Part shown: positions 8,930 through 19,163 of the stretch, piece after piece
Position numbering within the stretch: position 1 is the first letter of the stretch
Layout: the number at the start of each line of letters is the position of its first letter
Assembly (NCBI RefSeq): GCF_000744455.1
Contig: NZ_JQLY01000001.1
Location: 1,426,001-1,490,000 of the forward strand
Length of the DNA: 64,000 nt
Direction: 5' to 3'
Source: Methanobacterium sp. SMA-27
GTDB taxonomy: Archaea; Methanobacteriota; Methanobacteria; Methanobacteriales; Methanobacteriaceae
Program-made: the position numbers and the translations under genes
The notes under the pieces: model-generated
What the model saw: only the letters and a program-made list of their open reading frames with translations
What the model was told of the DNA's origin: nothing
The model's database searches: none

Positions 8930-9940
8930 ATGATCAAAGTAGGCATAATAGGTGCAAGCGGTTACACAGGCGGAGAGCTTCTCAGATTTCTTAAAAATCA
9001 TCCTGAAATAGATATTGTAGCTGCCACAAGCAGACAGTTTAAAGGAGAGTCCATACACAAAGTGCACCCACATCTAAGGGACTTGGAAATGAAATTTGAA
9101 GATATTAAATCTGATGAAATCGATGCAGATCTGGTTTTCACCGCAACACCACACGGAGCATCTATGAAAATAGTTCCTGAACTTGTTGAAAATGGTATGA
9201 AAGTTATAGACCTTAGCGGAGATTACAGGTTTGATAATATAGGAACATATGAAAAGTTGTATGGATATAAACACAGCCATCCCCTTAATGCAGTTTATGG
9301 TCTACCTGAAATTAATCGTGAACTTATAAAAAATGCAGATCTTGTTGCAAATCCAGGATGTTACCCTACAGGAGCCATACTGGCCTGTTTGCCAATTGTA
9401 TCAGAAAATATTGTTGATACAATTGTTATAGATTCTAAATCTGGTGTGAGCGGTGCAGGTGTAAAGCCTAGTGAATCAACACATTACCCCAACTGCAGCG
9501 ACAGCATTTCTCCCTACGCTGTAACAACACATCGACATGGTCCAGAAATAATGGAAAAACTTAATAAATTTGGAAAAGCAAGAGTGTCTTTCACACCACA
9601 CCTTGTACCAGTAATCAGGGGCATAATGACAACGGTACACAGCTTCATAACAGAAGATGTGAGTCCAGAATATGTAAGGGAACTCTACAATGACTTCTAC
9701 GCTGGAGAGCCGTTTGTAAGGGTTCTTGATAAGGGAGAAGTTCCAAGATTGAGTTCTGTACGTGGTTCCAATTTCTGCCATATAGGATGTTTTGATATTG
9801 ATGATAATGGTAGGTTGGTTGTTGCATCTTCTATTGACAATCTTGTTAAGGGTGCATCAGGACAGGCAGTACACAACATGAATCTGATGTTTGGATTTAA
9901 AGAAACAGAATCAATTGACATGGTTGGCCTTCATCCATAA
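8930..9940 (+). CDS. argC: N-acetyl-gamma-glutamyl-phosphate reductase
   Basis: ArgC reduces N-acetylglutamyl phosphate to the semialdehyde with NADPH, the third arginine step. The 336-residue length is usual. [12 protein letters not shown] (residues 8-19) is the Rossmann dinucleotide loop, and NPGCYPTGA holds the catalytic Cys144. SGVSGAG and HRHGPEI supply the substrate and catalytic His regions, and the C-terminal [15 protein letters not shown] is characteristic. The ATG is preceded by GGTGAG. It is separated from argB by a DUF4012 gene, so the arg genes here are neighbours but probably not one transcript. Confidence 0.96.
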   Translation: MIKVGIIGASGYTGGELLRFLKNHPEIDIVAATSRQFKGESIHKVHPHLRDLEMKFEDIKSDEIDADLVFTATPHGASMKIVPELVENGMKVIDLSGDYRFDNIGTYEKLYGYKHSHPLNAVYGLPEINRELIKNADLVANPGCYPTGAILACLPIVSENIVDTIVIDSKSGVSGAGVKPSESTHYPNCSDSISPYAVTTHRHGPEIMEKLNKFGKARVSFTPHLVPVIRGIMTTVHSFITEDVSPEYVRELYNDFYAGEPFVRVLDKGEVPRLSSVRGSNFCHIGCFDIDDNGRLVVASSIDNLVKGASGQAVHNMNLMFGFKETESIDMVGLHP

Positions 9941-10150
9941 GTTATCGTAGTATCGCTGGATAATTTATAAGAAATGAAGATTAATTAAAATTTAATTCTT
10001 TTTAAAAATTTTTTTAATGGGTAATAGAATAGTAATTATTTATAAAAAAAATTAATTTATAAGATATTAAATAAATAATAATTTAGTATAAAATTTTAAA
10101 TCAATTACTTTACATTAGAATATAAAAATCAATCTTAAATGAGGTGTCCC

Positions 10151-10645
10151 ATGAAAACTGTAATTTTATATTACTCTCGCACCAGGAAAACTGCCCATGT
10201 TGCTAAAACTTTGGCAGATGAAATTCAGGCAGATATAACAGAAGTTATGGATCTTAAGGATAGAATGGGAGTAGTAAATTACCTTGGTTCATCTATTGAT
10301 GCCCTAAGAGAAAATAAAACCATAATTAAACCTGATACATTTGATCTTAGTGAGTATGGTCTGGTCTATATTGGTACACCTACATGGGCAGCAAAACCTG
10401 CTCCTGCTATAATAACCATGATTGACAAGTGCAATTTAAAAGGTAAAGATATAATCCTGTTTTCTACCATGGGAAGTAGCGGAGGATCAAAAGCCATCGA
10501 AAGAATGAGGGAAAAGGTAGAAGCTAGAGGTGGAAGATTGGTAAATTCCTTCTCAATTAAAACCGGTGGAAAAGAAATTGAAGATATTAATAATGAGACC
10601 AAAAAGATCTCTGAAGAAATGGATCTTAAAATATATGGAATTTAA
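10151..10645 (+). CDS. flavodoxin-like protein
   Basis: This 164-residue protein is an FMN-binding electron carrier or small flavoprotein. The phosphate loop [15 protein letters not shown] (about 7-21), the [13 protein letters not shown] loop (first isoalloxazine contact) and STMGSSGG (second contact) are in the right order. The 164-residue length fits the flavodoxin domain alone. An ATG at 10139 lies upstream of the clear ribosome site GAGGTG (10141-10146), so the ATG at 10151 is the better start. It lies about 30 bases before secF, but its role is unlikely to be tied to protein export. Confidence 0.85.
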   Translation: MKTVILYYSRTRKTAHVAKTLADEIQADITEVMDLKDRMGVVNYLGSSIDALRENKTIIKPDTFDLSEYGLVYIGTPTWAAKPAPAIITMIDKCNLKGKDIILFSTMGSSGGSKAIERMREKVEARGGRLVNSFSIKTGGKEIEDINNETKKISEEMDLKIYGI

Positions 10646-10676
10646 AATATTTGAATAAATTATTTCTGGTGATTCA

Positions 10677-11522
10677 ATGTCAATGATAGACAAAATATTA
10701 GACTCTTATAAGCCTTTAATTATAATCCCTGTGATTATAACTCTTATTGCGCTTGCACTCTTTGCAACAAATGGGTTACAACAGGGAATAGATCTGAAAG
10801 GAGGATCTGTAGCAGTTTTACAGCTACAGCAACCTGTGACAACCGATCAGATGACCACATTAGTTCAAAATGCAACTGGGGTTCAAGGTGTAACTGTTAC
10901 ATCATCAAGTGCAAATCAGATGACAGTAGAAATTCCTGGTCAAGCAGCAGATGTGATAGCAGTTTCTAATGCCATAGCAGGAACTGCCACCATACAAAGC
11001 TTTGAATCGGTTGGACCTCTTTTAAGTTCAAAAGCCTTGTCTCAGGTTTATTTTGCACTTGCGTTTGCATTTCTGTTCATGTCCATAACAGTTTTTATTA
11101 TATTCCGAAATCTGGTGCCTTCGCTTGCTGTAATTGCTGCGGCATTATGTGATATAATAATCGCAGTAGGTGGAATGTCACTATTTGGAATTCCGCTTTC
11201 AGTTGCAACTGTAGGTGCACTTTTAATGCTCATAGGATACAGTGTTGATACAGATATACTTCTGACAACTAGAGTACTAAAGAGAAGGGAAGGTACTATA
11301 AATGAAAGAGCATTAGATGCCATGAAAACTGGTTTCACAATGGCTGCAGCAGCCATAGGATCAATGGTGGCACTGTACCTTTCAGTGAGATTCTTAATGC
11401 CATACGCCCAGATACTTGAACAAATTGCAGCTGTACTCATAATTGGATTGATTGCAGATGTTCTTGCAACGTGGCTCATGAACCTTGGAATTCTTAGATG
11501 GTACATGGAGGGTCGCAGATGA
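10677..11522 (+). CDS. secF: preprotein translocase subunit SecF
   Basis: SecF pairs with SecD to assist Sec export in the cytoplasmic membrane. The 281-residue protein has TM1 (about 13-33), a short periplasmic-side domain starting with GIDLKGGS, then five helices. [20 protein letters not shown], in the fourth TM region, carries the conserved Gly/Asp positions used for ion coupling. The start ATG follows CTGGTGATTCA; Met3 (base 10683) is an alternative. secF precedes secD here, and the two overlap by four bases (ATGA). Confidence 0.93.
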   Translation: MSMIDKILDSYKPLIIIPVIITLIALALFATNGLQQGIDLKGGSVAVLQLQQPVTTDQMTTLVQNATGVQGVTVTSSSANQMTVEIPGQAADVIAVSNAIAGTATIQSFESVGPLLSSKALSQVYFALAFAFLFMSITVFIIFRNLVPSLAVIAAALCDIIIAVGGMSLFGIPLSVATVGALLMLIGYSVDTDILLTTRVLKRREGTINERALDAMKTGFTMAAAAIGSMVALYLSVRFLMPYAQILEQIAAVLIIGLIADVLATWLMNLGILRWYMEGRR

Positions 11523-12820
11523 ACTTCAAAGAATTTATCAAAGATTGGAGAGTTATCCTTCTAATTGTTCTTATTGTTGGAAGTATTGGAGCAATATCCA
11601 CCTATGGAATTTCACAGGGCCTTGATCTAAGGGGAGGATCTACAATTCAGATTCACCTTGCTGAACCTGTTGATGCATCCACCATGAGTACTGTTACAGC
11701 TGTACTTGATAAGCGTTTGAATGCATTCGGTGTAACGGATGTTACTGTACGTGCAAGTGGAAATCAGGACGTTATTGTTCAAATTGCAGGAGTAAAACCG
11801 GAAGATGTTGCAAATATCGTTGGAACTCCTGGTAAATTTGAAGCCAAAATAAATAATCAAACAGTACTGGTAGGGTCTGACATTACAACTGTTAAACCAT
11901 ATACAGTAACTGGAAATAATTGGGAAGTTCCATTTACTGTAAGCAGTGCAGGAGCAAATAAATTTGCACAAATTGCCCAAGGAAAAGCAGGAACACCTGT
12001 TGACATGTATCTGGACGGAAATTTGATTTCATCACCCGAAGTTGGAGCTGACCTTGCTAACGGTGTTCCATCCACAGATGTACAGGTAAGTGGAACAAAT
12101 CAAACAAAAACTGCTGCTGAACAGGAAGCAAAATCACTTCAGGTTGTTCTACAATCAGGTGCACTTCCAGTGAGTGTTTCAATTGTTGGAGTCAATGCTG
12201 TATCTGCAGAACTTGGAAGCCAATTTAAAAATGGTGCACTTATTGCTGGAATTCTGGCACTCCTAGTTATTGCTGTGATTGTGTTTATCAGATATAGAAC
12301 CCCTATACTGGTAATTCCAATTATTATCACCAGTTTAGCCGAGCTTGTACTCATTCTTGGTGTTGCTTCTGTGATACATTGGACAATTGATCTACCGGCA
12401 ATAGCGGGTATTCTGGCAGCCATAGGAACTGGTGTGGATGACCAGATAATAATAACCGATGAAGTATTGAAGAAAGGTGTTGCTACTAAAAGAACAGCAA
12501 CGGCACTTAAATTCAAAATTAACAATGCATTCTTCATTATATTTGCTTCAGCAGCTACTTTAATAGCAGCTATGTTACCTCTGGCATATGTTGGAATAAC
12601 AAGGGGAGTCACTGGAATAGGTGTTCTATCCGGTTTTGCATTTACAACCATAATAGGTGTTTTGATAGGAATCTTCTTAACAAGACCTGTATATGCTAAA
12701 TTCATAGAACTACTACTTGGAAAGGATAAAAAAGAAGAAAAAGAAACTGTTCGAGATGCAAGAACAAGTAAACCTTCCAAGAAAGGGAGAAAGAAAAAAG
12801 GTAAAAAGGGTAAAAAATAA
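11519..12820 (+). CDS. secD: preprotein translocase subunit SecD
   Basis: SecD is the large partner of SecF. Of 433 residues, TM1 (about 11-31) is followed by GLDLRGGS and a long extracytoplasmic domain (to about 235), then five TM helices. [15 protein letters not shown] corresponds to the conserved TM4 motif. The cytoplasmic tail is about 30 residues and strongly Lys/Arg-rich ([13 protein letters not shown]), which is unusual and may contact membrane lipid or ribosome. A GTG-type start 21 bases earlier is possible, but the ATG at 11519 sits behind GGAGG and overlaps the secF stop, so it is chosen. Confidence 0.92.
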   Translation: MNFKEFIKDWRVILLIVLIVGSIGAISTYGISQGLDLRGGSTIQIHLAEPVDASTMSTVTAVLDKRLNAFGVTDVTVRASGNQDVIVQIAGVKPEDVANIVGTPGKFEAKINNQTVLVGSDITTVKPYTVTGNNWEVPFTVSSAGANKFAQIAQGKAGTPVDMYLDGNLISSPEVGADLANGVPSTDVQVSGTNQTKTAAEQEAKSLQVVLQSGALPVSVSIVGVNAVSAELGSQFKNGALIAGILALLVIAVIVFIRYRTPILVIPIIITSLAELVLILGVASVIHWTIDLPAIAGILAAIGTGVDDQIIITDEVLKKGVATKRTATALKFKINNAFFIIFASAATLIAAMLPLAYVGITRGVTGIGVLSGFAFTTIIGVLIGIFLTRPVYAKFIELLLGKDKKEEKETVRDARTSKPSKKGRKKKGKKGKK

Positions 12821-13017
12821 AACCCGAATATTATTATCTAATTTCTTTTTTATTCTCTTATTTTAACCTTTTTTTAATTAAAATTCCATTATTAATTTCT
12901 TTTTTTAATTTTTCTTTCGAAATGTTTTTATCCTAATGTTGGAGAATACCCCATCTGTGAGGGTGGGGATGAATTCAACCACAACATGTTAATAATAATT
13001 TAATAATAAATAATATT

Positions 13018-14184
13018 ATGTTAAGAGCATTTAAATATCGAATGTATCCGACTAAAAACCAAGAAGAAATGGTTAACAAACATTTTGGAGCATGTCGATA
13101 CGTGTATAATTGAGGATTAGAATATAAAGTTCGAACATATTATGAAACGGGTAAATCAATATCCCGTTTCGCTCTTAACAAAGAAATAACATTACTCAAA
13201 CAAAGTGAAGTATGGCTCAAAGAAATTAACAGTCAATCATTACAAGGAGCTACCCTTAACCTTGATAATGCATTCGCAAGGTTTTATAGAGAGAAAAAAG
13301 GATTCCCACATTTTAAATCAAAGAAAAATAGGGTACAATCATTCAATGTACCACAGAATTATAAAGTTGATTTCAATAACAATGAAATATACCTTCCTAA
13401 GATAGGATGGGTGAAAACAAAATTACATAGACAATTCAAAGGTAAAACGCAAACAGCAACAATCTCCATGACAAATACTGGTAAATATTATATCAGTATC
13501 CTAATTGATGATGAACAATCATTACCTGAAAAGGTAAAATTCAATCACAAAACCACCGTAGGATTAGATATGGGTTTAACCCACTTCTTAATTACAAGTA
13601 ACGGTGTTAAGGTTAATAATCCACGACCACTTAAACAACAGCTGAAACGACTTAAACGTGAACAACGGAAGTTATCACGTAAAAAACGAGGCAGTAATAA
13701 TCGTAATAAACAACGTTTAAAGATTAGTAAGATTCATGAACGAATTATGAATATTCGTGAAGATTTCCAGCATAAACTTAGTAAAACTATTGTATGTGAG
13801 AACCAAGCAATAGCAATAGAGAAACTGAATATTAAAGGCATGCTACGAAACCATAACCTCGCACAAAGCATAAGTGATGTTAGCTGGGCAAGGTTCATGG
13901 AAAAACTGAAATATAAAAGTGAATGGTATGGTAAAACATTAATCCAAATAGGACAGTTCGAACCATCAAGTAAAATATGCAGCAATTGCGGACACCATAA
14001 CAGTAATCTAAAATTACATCATCGTATGTGGATTTGCCCTGATTGTGGGAGTATTCATGATCGTGATGTTAATGCAGTAGTTAATATACGTGATTTTGCA
14101 CTGGATAAACAAAATCTCACCAGTACCGTAGGAACTACGGGATTTAAAGCTTCTTTGAGAAAACCACAAAAGTGGATTCAATGA
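13018..14184 (+). pseudogene. tnpB: TnpB RNA-guided nuclease with one in-frame TGA
   Basis: Read from the ATG at 13018, the frame is continuous to 14184 (388 codons) apart from a TGA at 13111-13113. It falls in the motif CRYVYN-stop-GL, where TnpB proteins have Trp (TGG to TGA is one base). All catalytic parts remain: RuvC Asp in GLDMG (about residue 184), Glu in IEKLN (about 268), a CxxC...CxxC zinc ribbon (CSNCGHH, CPDCG) and DRDVNAVVNI. Translation could restart downstream, for example at the GTG at 13411, but that would lose the N-terminal RNA-binding region. It may be a recent nonsense mutation, a readthrough case or a sequence error. No SD is evident at 13018. Confidence 0.8.
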
Positions 14185-14193
14185 TAGAAGAAA

Positions 14194-14213
14194 CCCCTTC
14201 CGAAAGGGAGGGG
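14194..14213 (+). repeat. 3-prime end hairpin of the tnpB element
   Basis: An eight-base stem (one G-T pair) with a GAAA tetraloop, followed by TAGTTCAC. It matches the pattern of the right-end structure in IS605/IS1341 elements, which also forms the scaffold of the TnpB guide RNA. Confidence 0.65.
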
Positions 14214-14313
14214 TAGTTCACACTATTTAGGTAAATCTTATATTGAATAAAATGAATATCATCTATTAATTATTTTGTAGTTCTAGAATCTAAAATTTAA
14301 TAAAAGGGAAAAA

Positions 14314-14781
14314 ATGAAAGCTCCTAGGGAACTGAAGGTTAAACCAATCAGAAACGGAACAGTTATAGATCATATAACTGCAAATAAAGCTTTAAATGTC
14401 CTTAAAATATTAGGATTACCCAGTAAAGAAGCTGCTGTTACAATTGCAATGAATGTAAAGTCTTCGGAGATGGGTACCAAGGATATTGTAAAGGTAGAAG
14501 GAAGAGAACTTGAATCGCGTGAAGTGGATAAAATTGCCTTAATTGCACCCAAAGCCACCATAAACATTGTCCGAGAATATGAAATTATTGAAAAGGGTAA
14601 GGTCACACTTTTAAATCATGTTAATGGAATTCTTATATGCCCCAACCCCAACTGCATAACCAACACAAATGAACCAGTTAAAAGCAAATTCAATATAATT
14701 GACACAGGACCTCTAATGCTAAGATGCTATTACTGTGAACGTATCATGAACAACCAAGATATAGAAGAACAATTTAAATAA
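14314..14781 (+). CDS. pyrI: aspartate carbamoyltransferase regulatory subunit
   Basis: PyrI is the allosteric subunit that binds CTP/ATP and joins catalytic PyrB trimers in pyrimidine synthesis. The 155 residues split into an N-terminal nucleotide-binding domain ([15 protein letters not shown]...) and a C-terminal zinc domain with four ligands: CPNPNC near 109-114 and CYYC near 135-138. The length matches the E. coli subunit. pyrB is not adjacent; the neighbour to the left is the tnpB element, which lies about 90 bases upstream and could have separated it from former neighbours. Confidence 0.95.
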   Translation: MKAPRELKVKPIRNGTVIDHITANKALNVLKILGLPSKEAAVTIAMNVKSSEMGTKDIVKVEGRELESREVDKIALIAPKATINIVREYEIIEKGKVTLLNHVNGILICPNPNCITNTNEPVKSKFNIIDTGPLMLRCYYCERIMNNQDIEEQFK

Positions 14782-14837
14782 ATATTAAAAATTGCAAAAA
14801 ATTTTTTCAAACTTAAAATTAAAAAAAGGTTGAATAA

Positions 14838-15236
14838 ATGTTAAAGGATGTATTTGAATTAAAGACCCATAATAGAATGGAACTTATAAATATTACAACT
14901 GAAGTTAATTTTATTATAGAAAAAAGCAGTATTAAAACGGGTTTAGTAAACATCTACAGTAAACATTCAACTTCTGGAATTGTTGTCAATGAAGATGAAC
15001 CAGGACTCTTGAAAGATTTCCAAAAAGCCCTTGAAACTTTAGTACCTTCAAATCAGAATTACAAACATGATATCATAGATAACAATGCAGATTCACATAT
15101 AAGATCATTTCTAATTGGTAACAGTGAAACAATCCCTTTGAACAATGGAAAACTAGATCTTGGAACCTGGCAGAGTATATTTTTTGTTGAACTAGATGGG
15201 CCAAGAACAAGAAAGGTTACTGTCACCATCGTTTAA
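14838..15236 (+). CDS. YjbQ/UPF0047 family protein
   Basis: This 132-residue single-domain protein has the family hallmarks: VNIYSKHSTSGIVVNEDEPG (about 35-54), a conserved His block around NADSHIRSFLIG, and LGTWQSIFFVELDGPR near the C-terminus. Members have weak thiamine-phosphate-synthase activity, but the physiological role is not settled. It is 56 bases from pyrI on the same strand, with AAAAGGTTG before the ATG, and converges on pheT. Confidence 0.88.
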   Translation: MLKDVFELKTHNRMELINITTEVNFIIEKSSIKTGLVNIYSKHSTSGIVVNEDEPGLLKDFQKALETLVPSNQNYKHDIIDNNADSHIRSFLIGNSETIPLNNGKLDLGTWQSIFFVELDGPRTRKVTVTIV

Positions 15237-15283
15237 GTTTCTATTTATGATTTTAGATAAAAAAAAAAGTTTAGAAATATTAA

Positions 15284-16969
15284 TTATTTACCTTTAAATT
15301 CAACTTCAAAGGCAATAACAGGATATTCAAGATCAAAGTTGGTTATAACTTCTGGGTCAATTTCACCGAAAAATCCCTCAACAGATCCTTTTTTCACATT
15401 AATATTCCCATCTACGTCTTCATATTCTCCTATAATAGCTGCACATCGCCCTTTTATAAATGATGGGTGATCTATTGATTCAATCTTCATTTTCAATCCA
15501 ATATTTGATATAAAAGAATCGGTTATAGATTTTATTTCTGTGAAGTTGGCATTTGAATGTGTAACTAGACAGGCAAGTTTTTTAATGATCCTAGTACCTG
15601 TTTCTGAGTTTGTATCAAGGTAAGCCACATCCCCCACTTCAAATATTCTCTGTGGAAGTTCTTCATGTGTGTTGTCTTCTAAAAATTCCATCAAACCATT
15701 AATAAGATTTTTTCTTATCATTGTACGATCTTGAGATATTGGCTGTGCAACGATTACATGTTCATCCTCTGGTAACCTCATGTTTGTGTAGTGTTGATCT
15801 TCGCTTGTAAGCATCAGACTCATAACTTCATAAAAACCCATACCTATCATTATGTCCCTAACCCTGTTTTCGAAGATTTTACCAGTATCAGGATATGCAA
15901 TAGTTGCAATTTCAGGAAGTTCGGGTTGGATCTTACGGATACAGTAACCTATTGCAATATTCTCAATTATATCAACTTCGTGTAAAATATCAATTCTATA
16001 GGCCGGTATAGTAACAGCTATTTTATCATCTGCTTCTGATTCTGCTCCTAATCTCACACGTTTAAGCATATCAACTACATCTGGTGCTGTAAGTTCAACT
16101 CCCAGGATTTTTTGAGCATTTCCAAGGTCTACATACATCTTTTTAGGGGTTAAGTTAGGAGTTTCTACTGTTCTGTCTTTGTAGACAATATCCATTGTTT
16201 TTATGTTACCTCCAGATTCAGCAAAGGAACAAGCAATTATATTAAGTGCAAAGTTCACAGCCCTTTCATCAGTACCAGTTACATCAATTAAAACATTTTT
16301 AGTATCTTCATTTAATTTTGTAAGTTCTCCATTAATTATTGGGGGCATTGAAAGTATATTATTATCTGAATCTACTATTAAGGGATATTTATCAAATTTA
16401 TCAAGTAGATGTGCATATTTTTTACCTTTCTTATGATGCTCTACAATATCATTTAGATTCTTTTTTTCAGTTGTTTCGAGTGCTACAAAGGAATATTCCT
16501 CGGGTTTAGCTGCTTTATATGTAAATGGTGGTTTAACAACATCCAAATTGTGGATTCCAATTGCAACTTTTTTTCTGTCACGACCTAAAACCCAGTGAAG
16601 ATCTTCCTGAAAATCCATGAGGCCCTTAAGACTGTTTTCATCAATTGAAATTCCTTCAACAATACAGCAAGATGTATATGGTCTAATATTAATGAGTTCA
16701 GGATCTACTATCATCTTGTAGCCTGATTTTGATATGGAATATTCTGGTAGTCCTTCTTCTATTCTAAGAAATCCCTTGACTGTTCGAACAATTCCTTCGA
16801 CACTGTAATAATCTGGTCTGTTTGGGAAAAACTCTACCTTTATCATTTCATCATCATAATGCTCAATATCGCTCCCAATCATTGGTAACATATCAATTAA
16901 TTCTTCCTTTGTAATTTCTTGACCTAAAACTTGGTTAAAATATTCGTAGCTGAAGTTTATAACGGGCAT
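15284..16969 (-). CDS. pheT: phenylalanyl-tRNA synthetase beta subunit
   Basis: PheT forms the (alpha-beta)2 enzyme that charges tRNA-Phe. The 561 residues fit the short archaeal/eukaryotic form, without the bacterial N-terminal EMAP and C-terminal anticodon domains. [20 protein letters not shown] opens the protein, the B3/B4 domain lies around 100-230, the B5 domain starts near [11 protein letters not shown], and the class II-like core follows (GIMG-type block [18 protein letters not shown]). A TTG nine bases upstream is too close to the AGGAT ribosome site, so the ATG at 16969 is preferred. pheS is not adjacent. Confidence 0.94.
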   Translation of the reverse strand: MPVINFSYEYFNQVLGQEITKEELIDMLPMIGSDIEHYDDEMIKVEFFPNRPDYYSVEGIVRTVKGFLRIEEGLPEYSISKSGYKMIVDPELINIRPYTSCCIVEGISIDENSLKGLMDFQEDLHWVLGRDRKKVAIGIHNLDVVKPPFTYKAAKPEEYSFVALETTEKKNLNDIVEHHKKGKKYAHLLDKFDKYPLIVDSDNNILSMPPIINGELTKLNEDTKNVLIDVTGTDERAVNFALNIIACSFAESGGNIKTMDIVYKDRTVETPNLTPKKMYVDLGNAQKILGVELTAPDVVDMLKRVRLGAESEADDKIAVTIPAYRIDILHEVDIIENIAIGYCIRKIQPELPEIATIAYPDTGKIFENRVRDIMIGMGFYEVMSLMLTSEDQHYTNMRLPEDEHVIVAQPISQDRTMIRKNLINGLMEFLEDNTHEELPQRIFEVGDVAYLDTNSETGTRIIKKLACLVTHSNANFTEIKSITDSFISNIGLKMKIESIDHPSFIKGRCAAIIGEYEDVDGNINVKKGSVEGFFGEIDPEVITNFDLEYPVIAFEVEFKGK

Positions 16970-17092
16970 GTTATTCAAATCCTAATCTTCAAATCCATAA
17001 ATTTTTTTTTATAAATCCCAAATAATGTATCTAACTTTTTTTTATTTTTGATAAATCTGTTTTCAATGGTTCGGTTCCTAGTCTAAATATTT

Positions 17093-17482
17093 TTAGGTTG
17101 GAACTCCCGCTGCGAAAACAAGGATAAAGAATATTGATTCTATTGTAAAGTGCAAACATCTGTGGCCCAATGGGTTCAATTCAATTCCAGAATACTCATG
17201 ATACATATCAACTGTCATATGTATAAGTGCTGCAAGTATACCTATTTCTAACGCTACTAAACCCAGTCCTGCTGCTAGGAAAACCAGAGATAAGACCACA
17301 AAGTGGAATAATGCTTCCAATCCTTCATGTACAATCCATAGTCTGATATTTGAAGCAACACTTTCCTTGATAACACCTGCCAGGAGAATGTAGAAATCTG
17401 CAAATAGTCCCCACATTATCCTGCTATGTATTTCATCACTAACTGCAAGAAAAACTGCTATGTAGAACCAAAGTATTTCCAA
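17093..17482 (-). CDS. small His-rich multi-pass membrane protein
   Basis: I do not recognise this 129-residue protein. Three to four hydrophobic segments are visible (about 5-20, 55-76, 78-90 and 108-127). Between and within them lie conserved-looking polar residues: [10 protein letters not shown] (49-58), [10 protein letters not shown] (87-96) and HRCLHF. Repeated His/Glu/Asp near membrane helices recalls small membrane metal-binding or hydrolase-like proteins, but no family can be named. The start ATG has GGAAATACT-type weak upstream sequence. It lies about 120 bases upstream of pheT on the same strand. Confidence 0.6.
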   Translation of the reverse strand: MEILWFYIAVFLAVSDEIHSRIMWGLFADFYILLAGVIKESVASNIRLWIVHEGLEALFHFVVLSLVFLAAGLGLVALEIGILAALIHMTVDMYHEYSGIELNPLGHRCLHFTIESIFFILVFAAGVPT

Positions 17483-17559
17483 TTAAAAAACCATCCTTTT
17501 CAATCTTTATTATTTCTCAACTGATATGTAATGATAATATCAACATTTATAAAACTATA

Positions 17560-17880
17560 CTTTATGGATATTGGATCTGATCGACATTTTCCAGGACTTA
17601 ATAATATCACAAAACTTAAGAAAATCTAGCATTAATGATTATGCTAAAAGTTTAAATCAATATTGTGTGTTCACAAATAAAAACCCTACGGAATTAATTG
17701 AATAATCTGAAAATCAAGAAGACCAACAAATCCTGTGAAAATCGTAATGTTATAAGATATATTTTAGATTATATAAACATCTTAAAAATAGAAATCTAAT
17801 ATATAACACATAAAAAAACAATTAGCAGTCCTGAAAACTTTTTATCTATGAGTATTGATATTGAGACTCCAGGTTCAAAT
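17560..17880 (+). pseudogene. decayed tyrosine recombinase, N-terminal domain remnant
   Basis: One frame reads FQDLIISQNLRKSSINDYAK, then SLNQYCVFTNKNPTELIE, followed by SENQEDQQIL after a stop. Beyond a frame change it reads TISSPENFLSMSIDIETP. This is the usual core-binding (SAM-like) N-terminus of archaeal XerC/XerA-type integrases. At least three stops and shifts break it, and the catalytic R...HxxR...Y domain is absent downstream. It is evidence that an integrated element once lay here. No attachment site or tRNA was found nearby. Confidence 0.6.
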
Positions 17881-18011
17881 TAGTTGAAATGAAATTCATG
17901 AGTTAAATCATTATAATAAAAGATAAATTCTTTATTATTTAATTCTTGATCTATAGAAATCCATGAAATCTTTTTCTTGATTTTTTAATACATCTTCATT
18001 CATTTCATCTG

Positions 18012-18266
18012 CTAATTGCAAGTCACTATATACAAGGTTAATGTATATTTCTGTTCAAGATCCCTACGTTCACCTTTTACTGTAAATTCAAATTTATAAT
18101 CACATTTATAATCACATAAATATTGTTTTTCTGACATTTCTTTTTCATAATCTGTTAATATACCTATCAAATTATCTTCATCTATTTCATCTTCAATAAA
18201 AGTCATAAAAAAGCTTCTTGTTAAGTTTTCTTTTGGCAGTTCTACTGTACTTATATGTTTTAACAT
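18012..18266 (-). CDS. hypothetical protein, 84 residues
   Basis: No family is recognised. The protein is acidic in the middle (FIEDEIDEDN) and contains a short tandem repeat YLCDYKCDYKFEF, produced by a 12-base duplication in the DNA. The ribosome site is weak (TGAGAT). It lies close to the integrase remnant and may belong to the same lost element. The C-terminus (LYIVTCN) could be frameshifted, since the DNA beyond it stays codon-like for a short distance. Moderate confidence that it is, or was, a gene. Confidence 0.4.
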   Translation of the reverse strand: MLKHISTVELPKENLTRSFFMTFIEDEIDEDNLIGILTDYEKEMSEKQYLCDYKCDYKFEFTVKGERRDLEQKYTLTLYIVTCN

Positions 18267-18754
18267 TTTTTATCTCAATTATTATTTTCATTATTCAAGA
18301 CTTAAATAACTTTTTCATTTTTATTAAACTGATTTGGAGGTGTTTTTAATTGATGTCGCTGAAACTATTTGGAGTATTGCATTCAAATATGTGGATAGAA
18401 AATTTATGATTAATGGGAAAAATATTTAATAAAACATAAAATTAATTGTTATTATCAATCCCAACAAAAGAATTGAAAAATTTTTCATTTAAATATGATT
18501 GTTAGAATTTTTATAGATTAAAAAATTATTAGTAATACTTTTTATGTTTTCACTAGAGCTGTACAGGCTGAATGAGGCCAAGTATACTTCAATGTTGGTT
18601 AATCAGTGTTAAATAATTTTATTTTAAAAATAATTGATTCTTCATATTATATAAAAAATTTCGAAAATTTAATTTAAAGAAATACCATTTTTAAAACAGT
18701 TTTTATTCATTAATTATAAATTTTAGGTTTATTTATTGGTTAATAGCCAAAATA
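18267..18754. other. AT-rich intergenic region
   Basis: About 500 bases with no supported gene. GGAGGTG at 18336-18342 precedes a 29-codon frame (GTG at 18340 to 18429) that I cannot support as a gene. A less AT-rich patch near 18550-18600 has no recognised structure. Confidence 0.4.
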
Positions 18755-18766
18755 CTTATATATTTT
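18755..18766 (+). promoter_or_regulatory. candidate TATA box for DUF5654 gene
   Basis: CTTATATATTTT lies about 50 bases before the ATG, consistent with a transcription start near 18790 and a very short leader carrying the GGAGGG ribosome site. Confidence 0.4.
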
Positions 18767-18804
18767 CCTTTATAAACTATATATTAACTGTTTAGGAGGG
18801 TGAA

Positions 18805-19071
18805 ATGATGAAAGAACAAACGAAAGAAGTTAAATCACAAGTTGCTGGGACCATTTCCACTTTGATGACTGTGGCATTTGGTTTAATTGCTGCATTGGCT
18901 TGGAACTCAGCTATTCAGGCAATTGTGAGCCAGTTATTTCCAAAAGGAAATGATATATTAGGGTTGTTAATTTATGCCATTATCATCACTATAATAGCTG
19001 TTGTTGCTACCGTAGTTATTGCTAGAGCACTTGGAAAACCACCTGTACAAGAAGTAAGAATAGTGGAATAG
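18805..19071 (+). CDS. DUF5654 family membrane protein
   Basis: This 88-residue protein has a charged N-terminus (MMKEQTKEVKSQV), a first hydrophobic helix including AFGLIAALAWNSAIQAI (about 23-42), a short loop (PKGNDIL) and a second helix (about 50-72), ending in a polar tail. That arrangement, including the ALAWN motif, matches the archaeal DUF5654 family of unknown function. The GGAGG ribosome site is five bases before the first ATG. It stands opposite a group of leftward stress and envelope genes. Confidence 0.75.
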   Translation: MMKEQTKEVKSQVAGTISTLMTVAFGLIAALAWNSAIQAIVSQLFPKGNDILGLLIYAIIITIIAVVATVVIARALGKPPVQEVRIVE

Positions 19072-19163
19072 CACCAAAAAGAAGGAATTATACTCTTTTT
19101 TTATTATTTTTTAGAAAGAATCTTTTAATACCTTAATTCAAAAATCTATTGGAAAAAAATAAA

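Larger units (their letters stand above)
12949..14221 (+). mobile_element. tnpB-only IS605/IS1341-type element
   Basis: A 5-prime hairpin (12949-12968, CCCC...GGGG around TGTGA) precedes a tnpB frame, and a 3-prime hairpin (14194-14213, stem CCCCTTCC/GGGAGGGG with GAAA loop) follows its stop by nine bases. Imperfect subterminal palindromes without inverted terminal repeats are typical of the IS200/IS605 superfamily. No tnpA transposase is present, so it would need one in trans. The 3-prime end overlaps the region where TnpB guide RNAs are normally made. Exact ends are not defined by a target duplication, since this family makes none. Confidence 0.75.

Noticed and set aside
12949..12968. Left-end hairpin considered as the terminator of secD
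   Set aside because: It lies about 130 bases after secD, has no T-run directly after it and matches the left end of the tnpB element.
13205..13405. A 66-codon frame inside the tnpB region
   Set aside because: It is out of frame with tnpB and is a shadow of the real tnpB frame.
17860..17900. A GGTTCAAAT sequence resembling a tRNA T-loop
   Set aside because: No matching acceptor, D or anticodon arms could be folded around it; it falls in the integrase remnant.
18340..18429. A 29-codon frame behind GGAGGTG, starting GTG or ATT
   Set aside because: Too short and without family resemblance; the GTG overlaps the ribosome site. It may be a relic of the decayed element.
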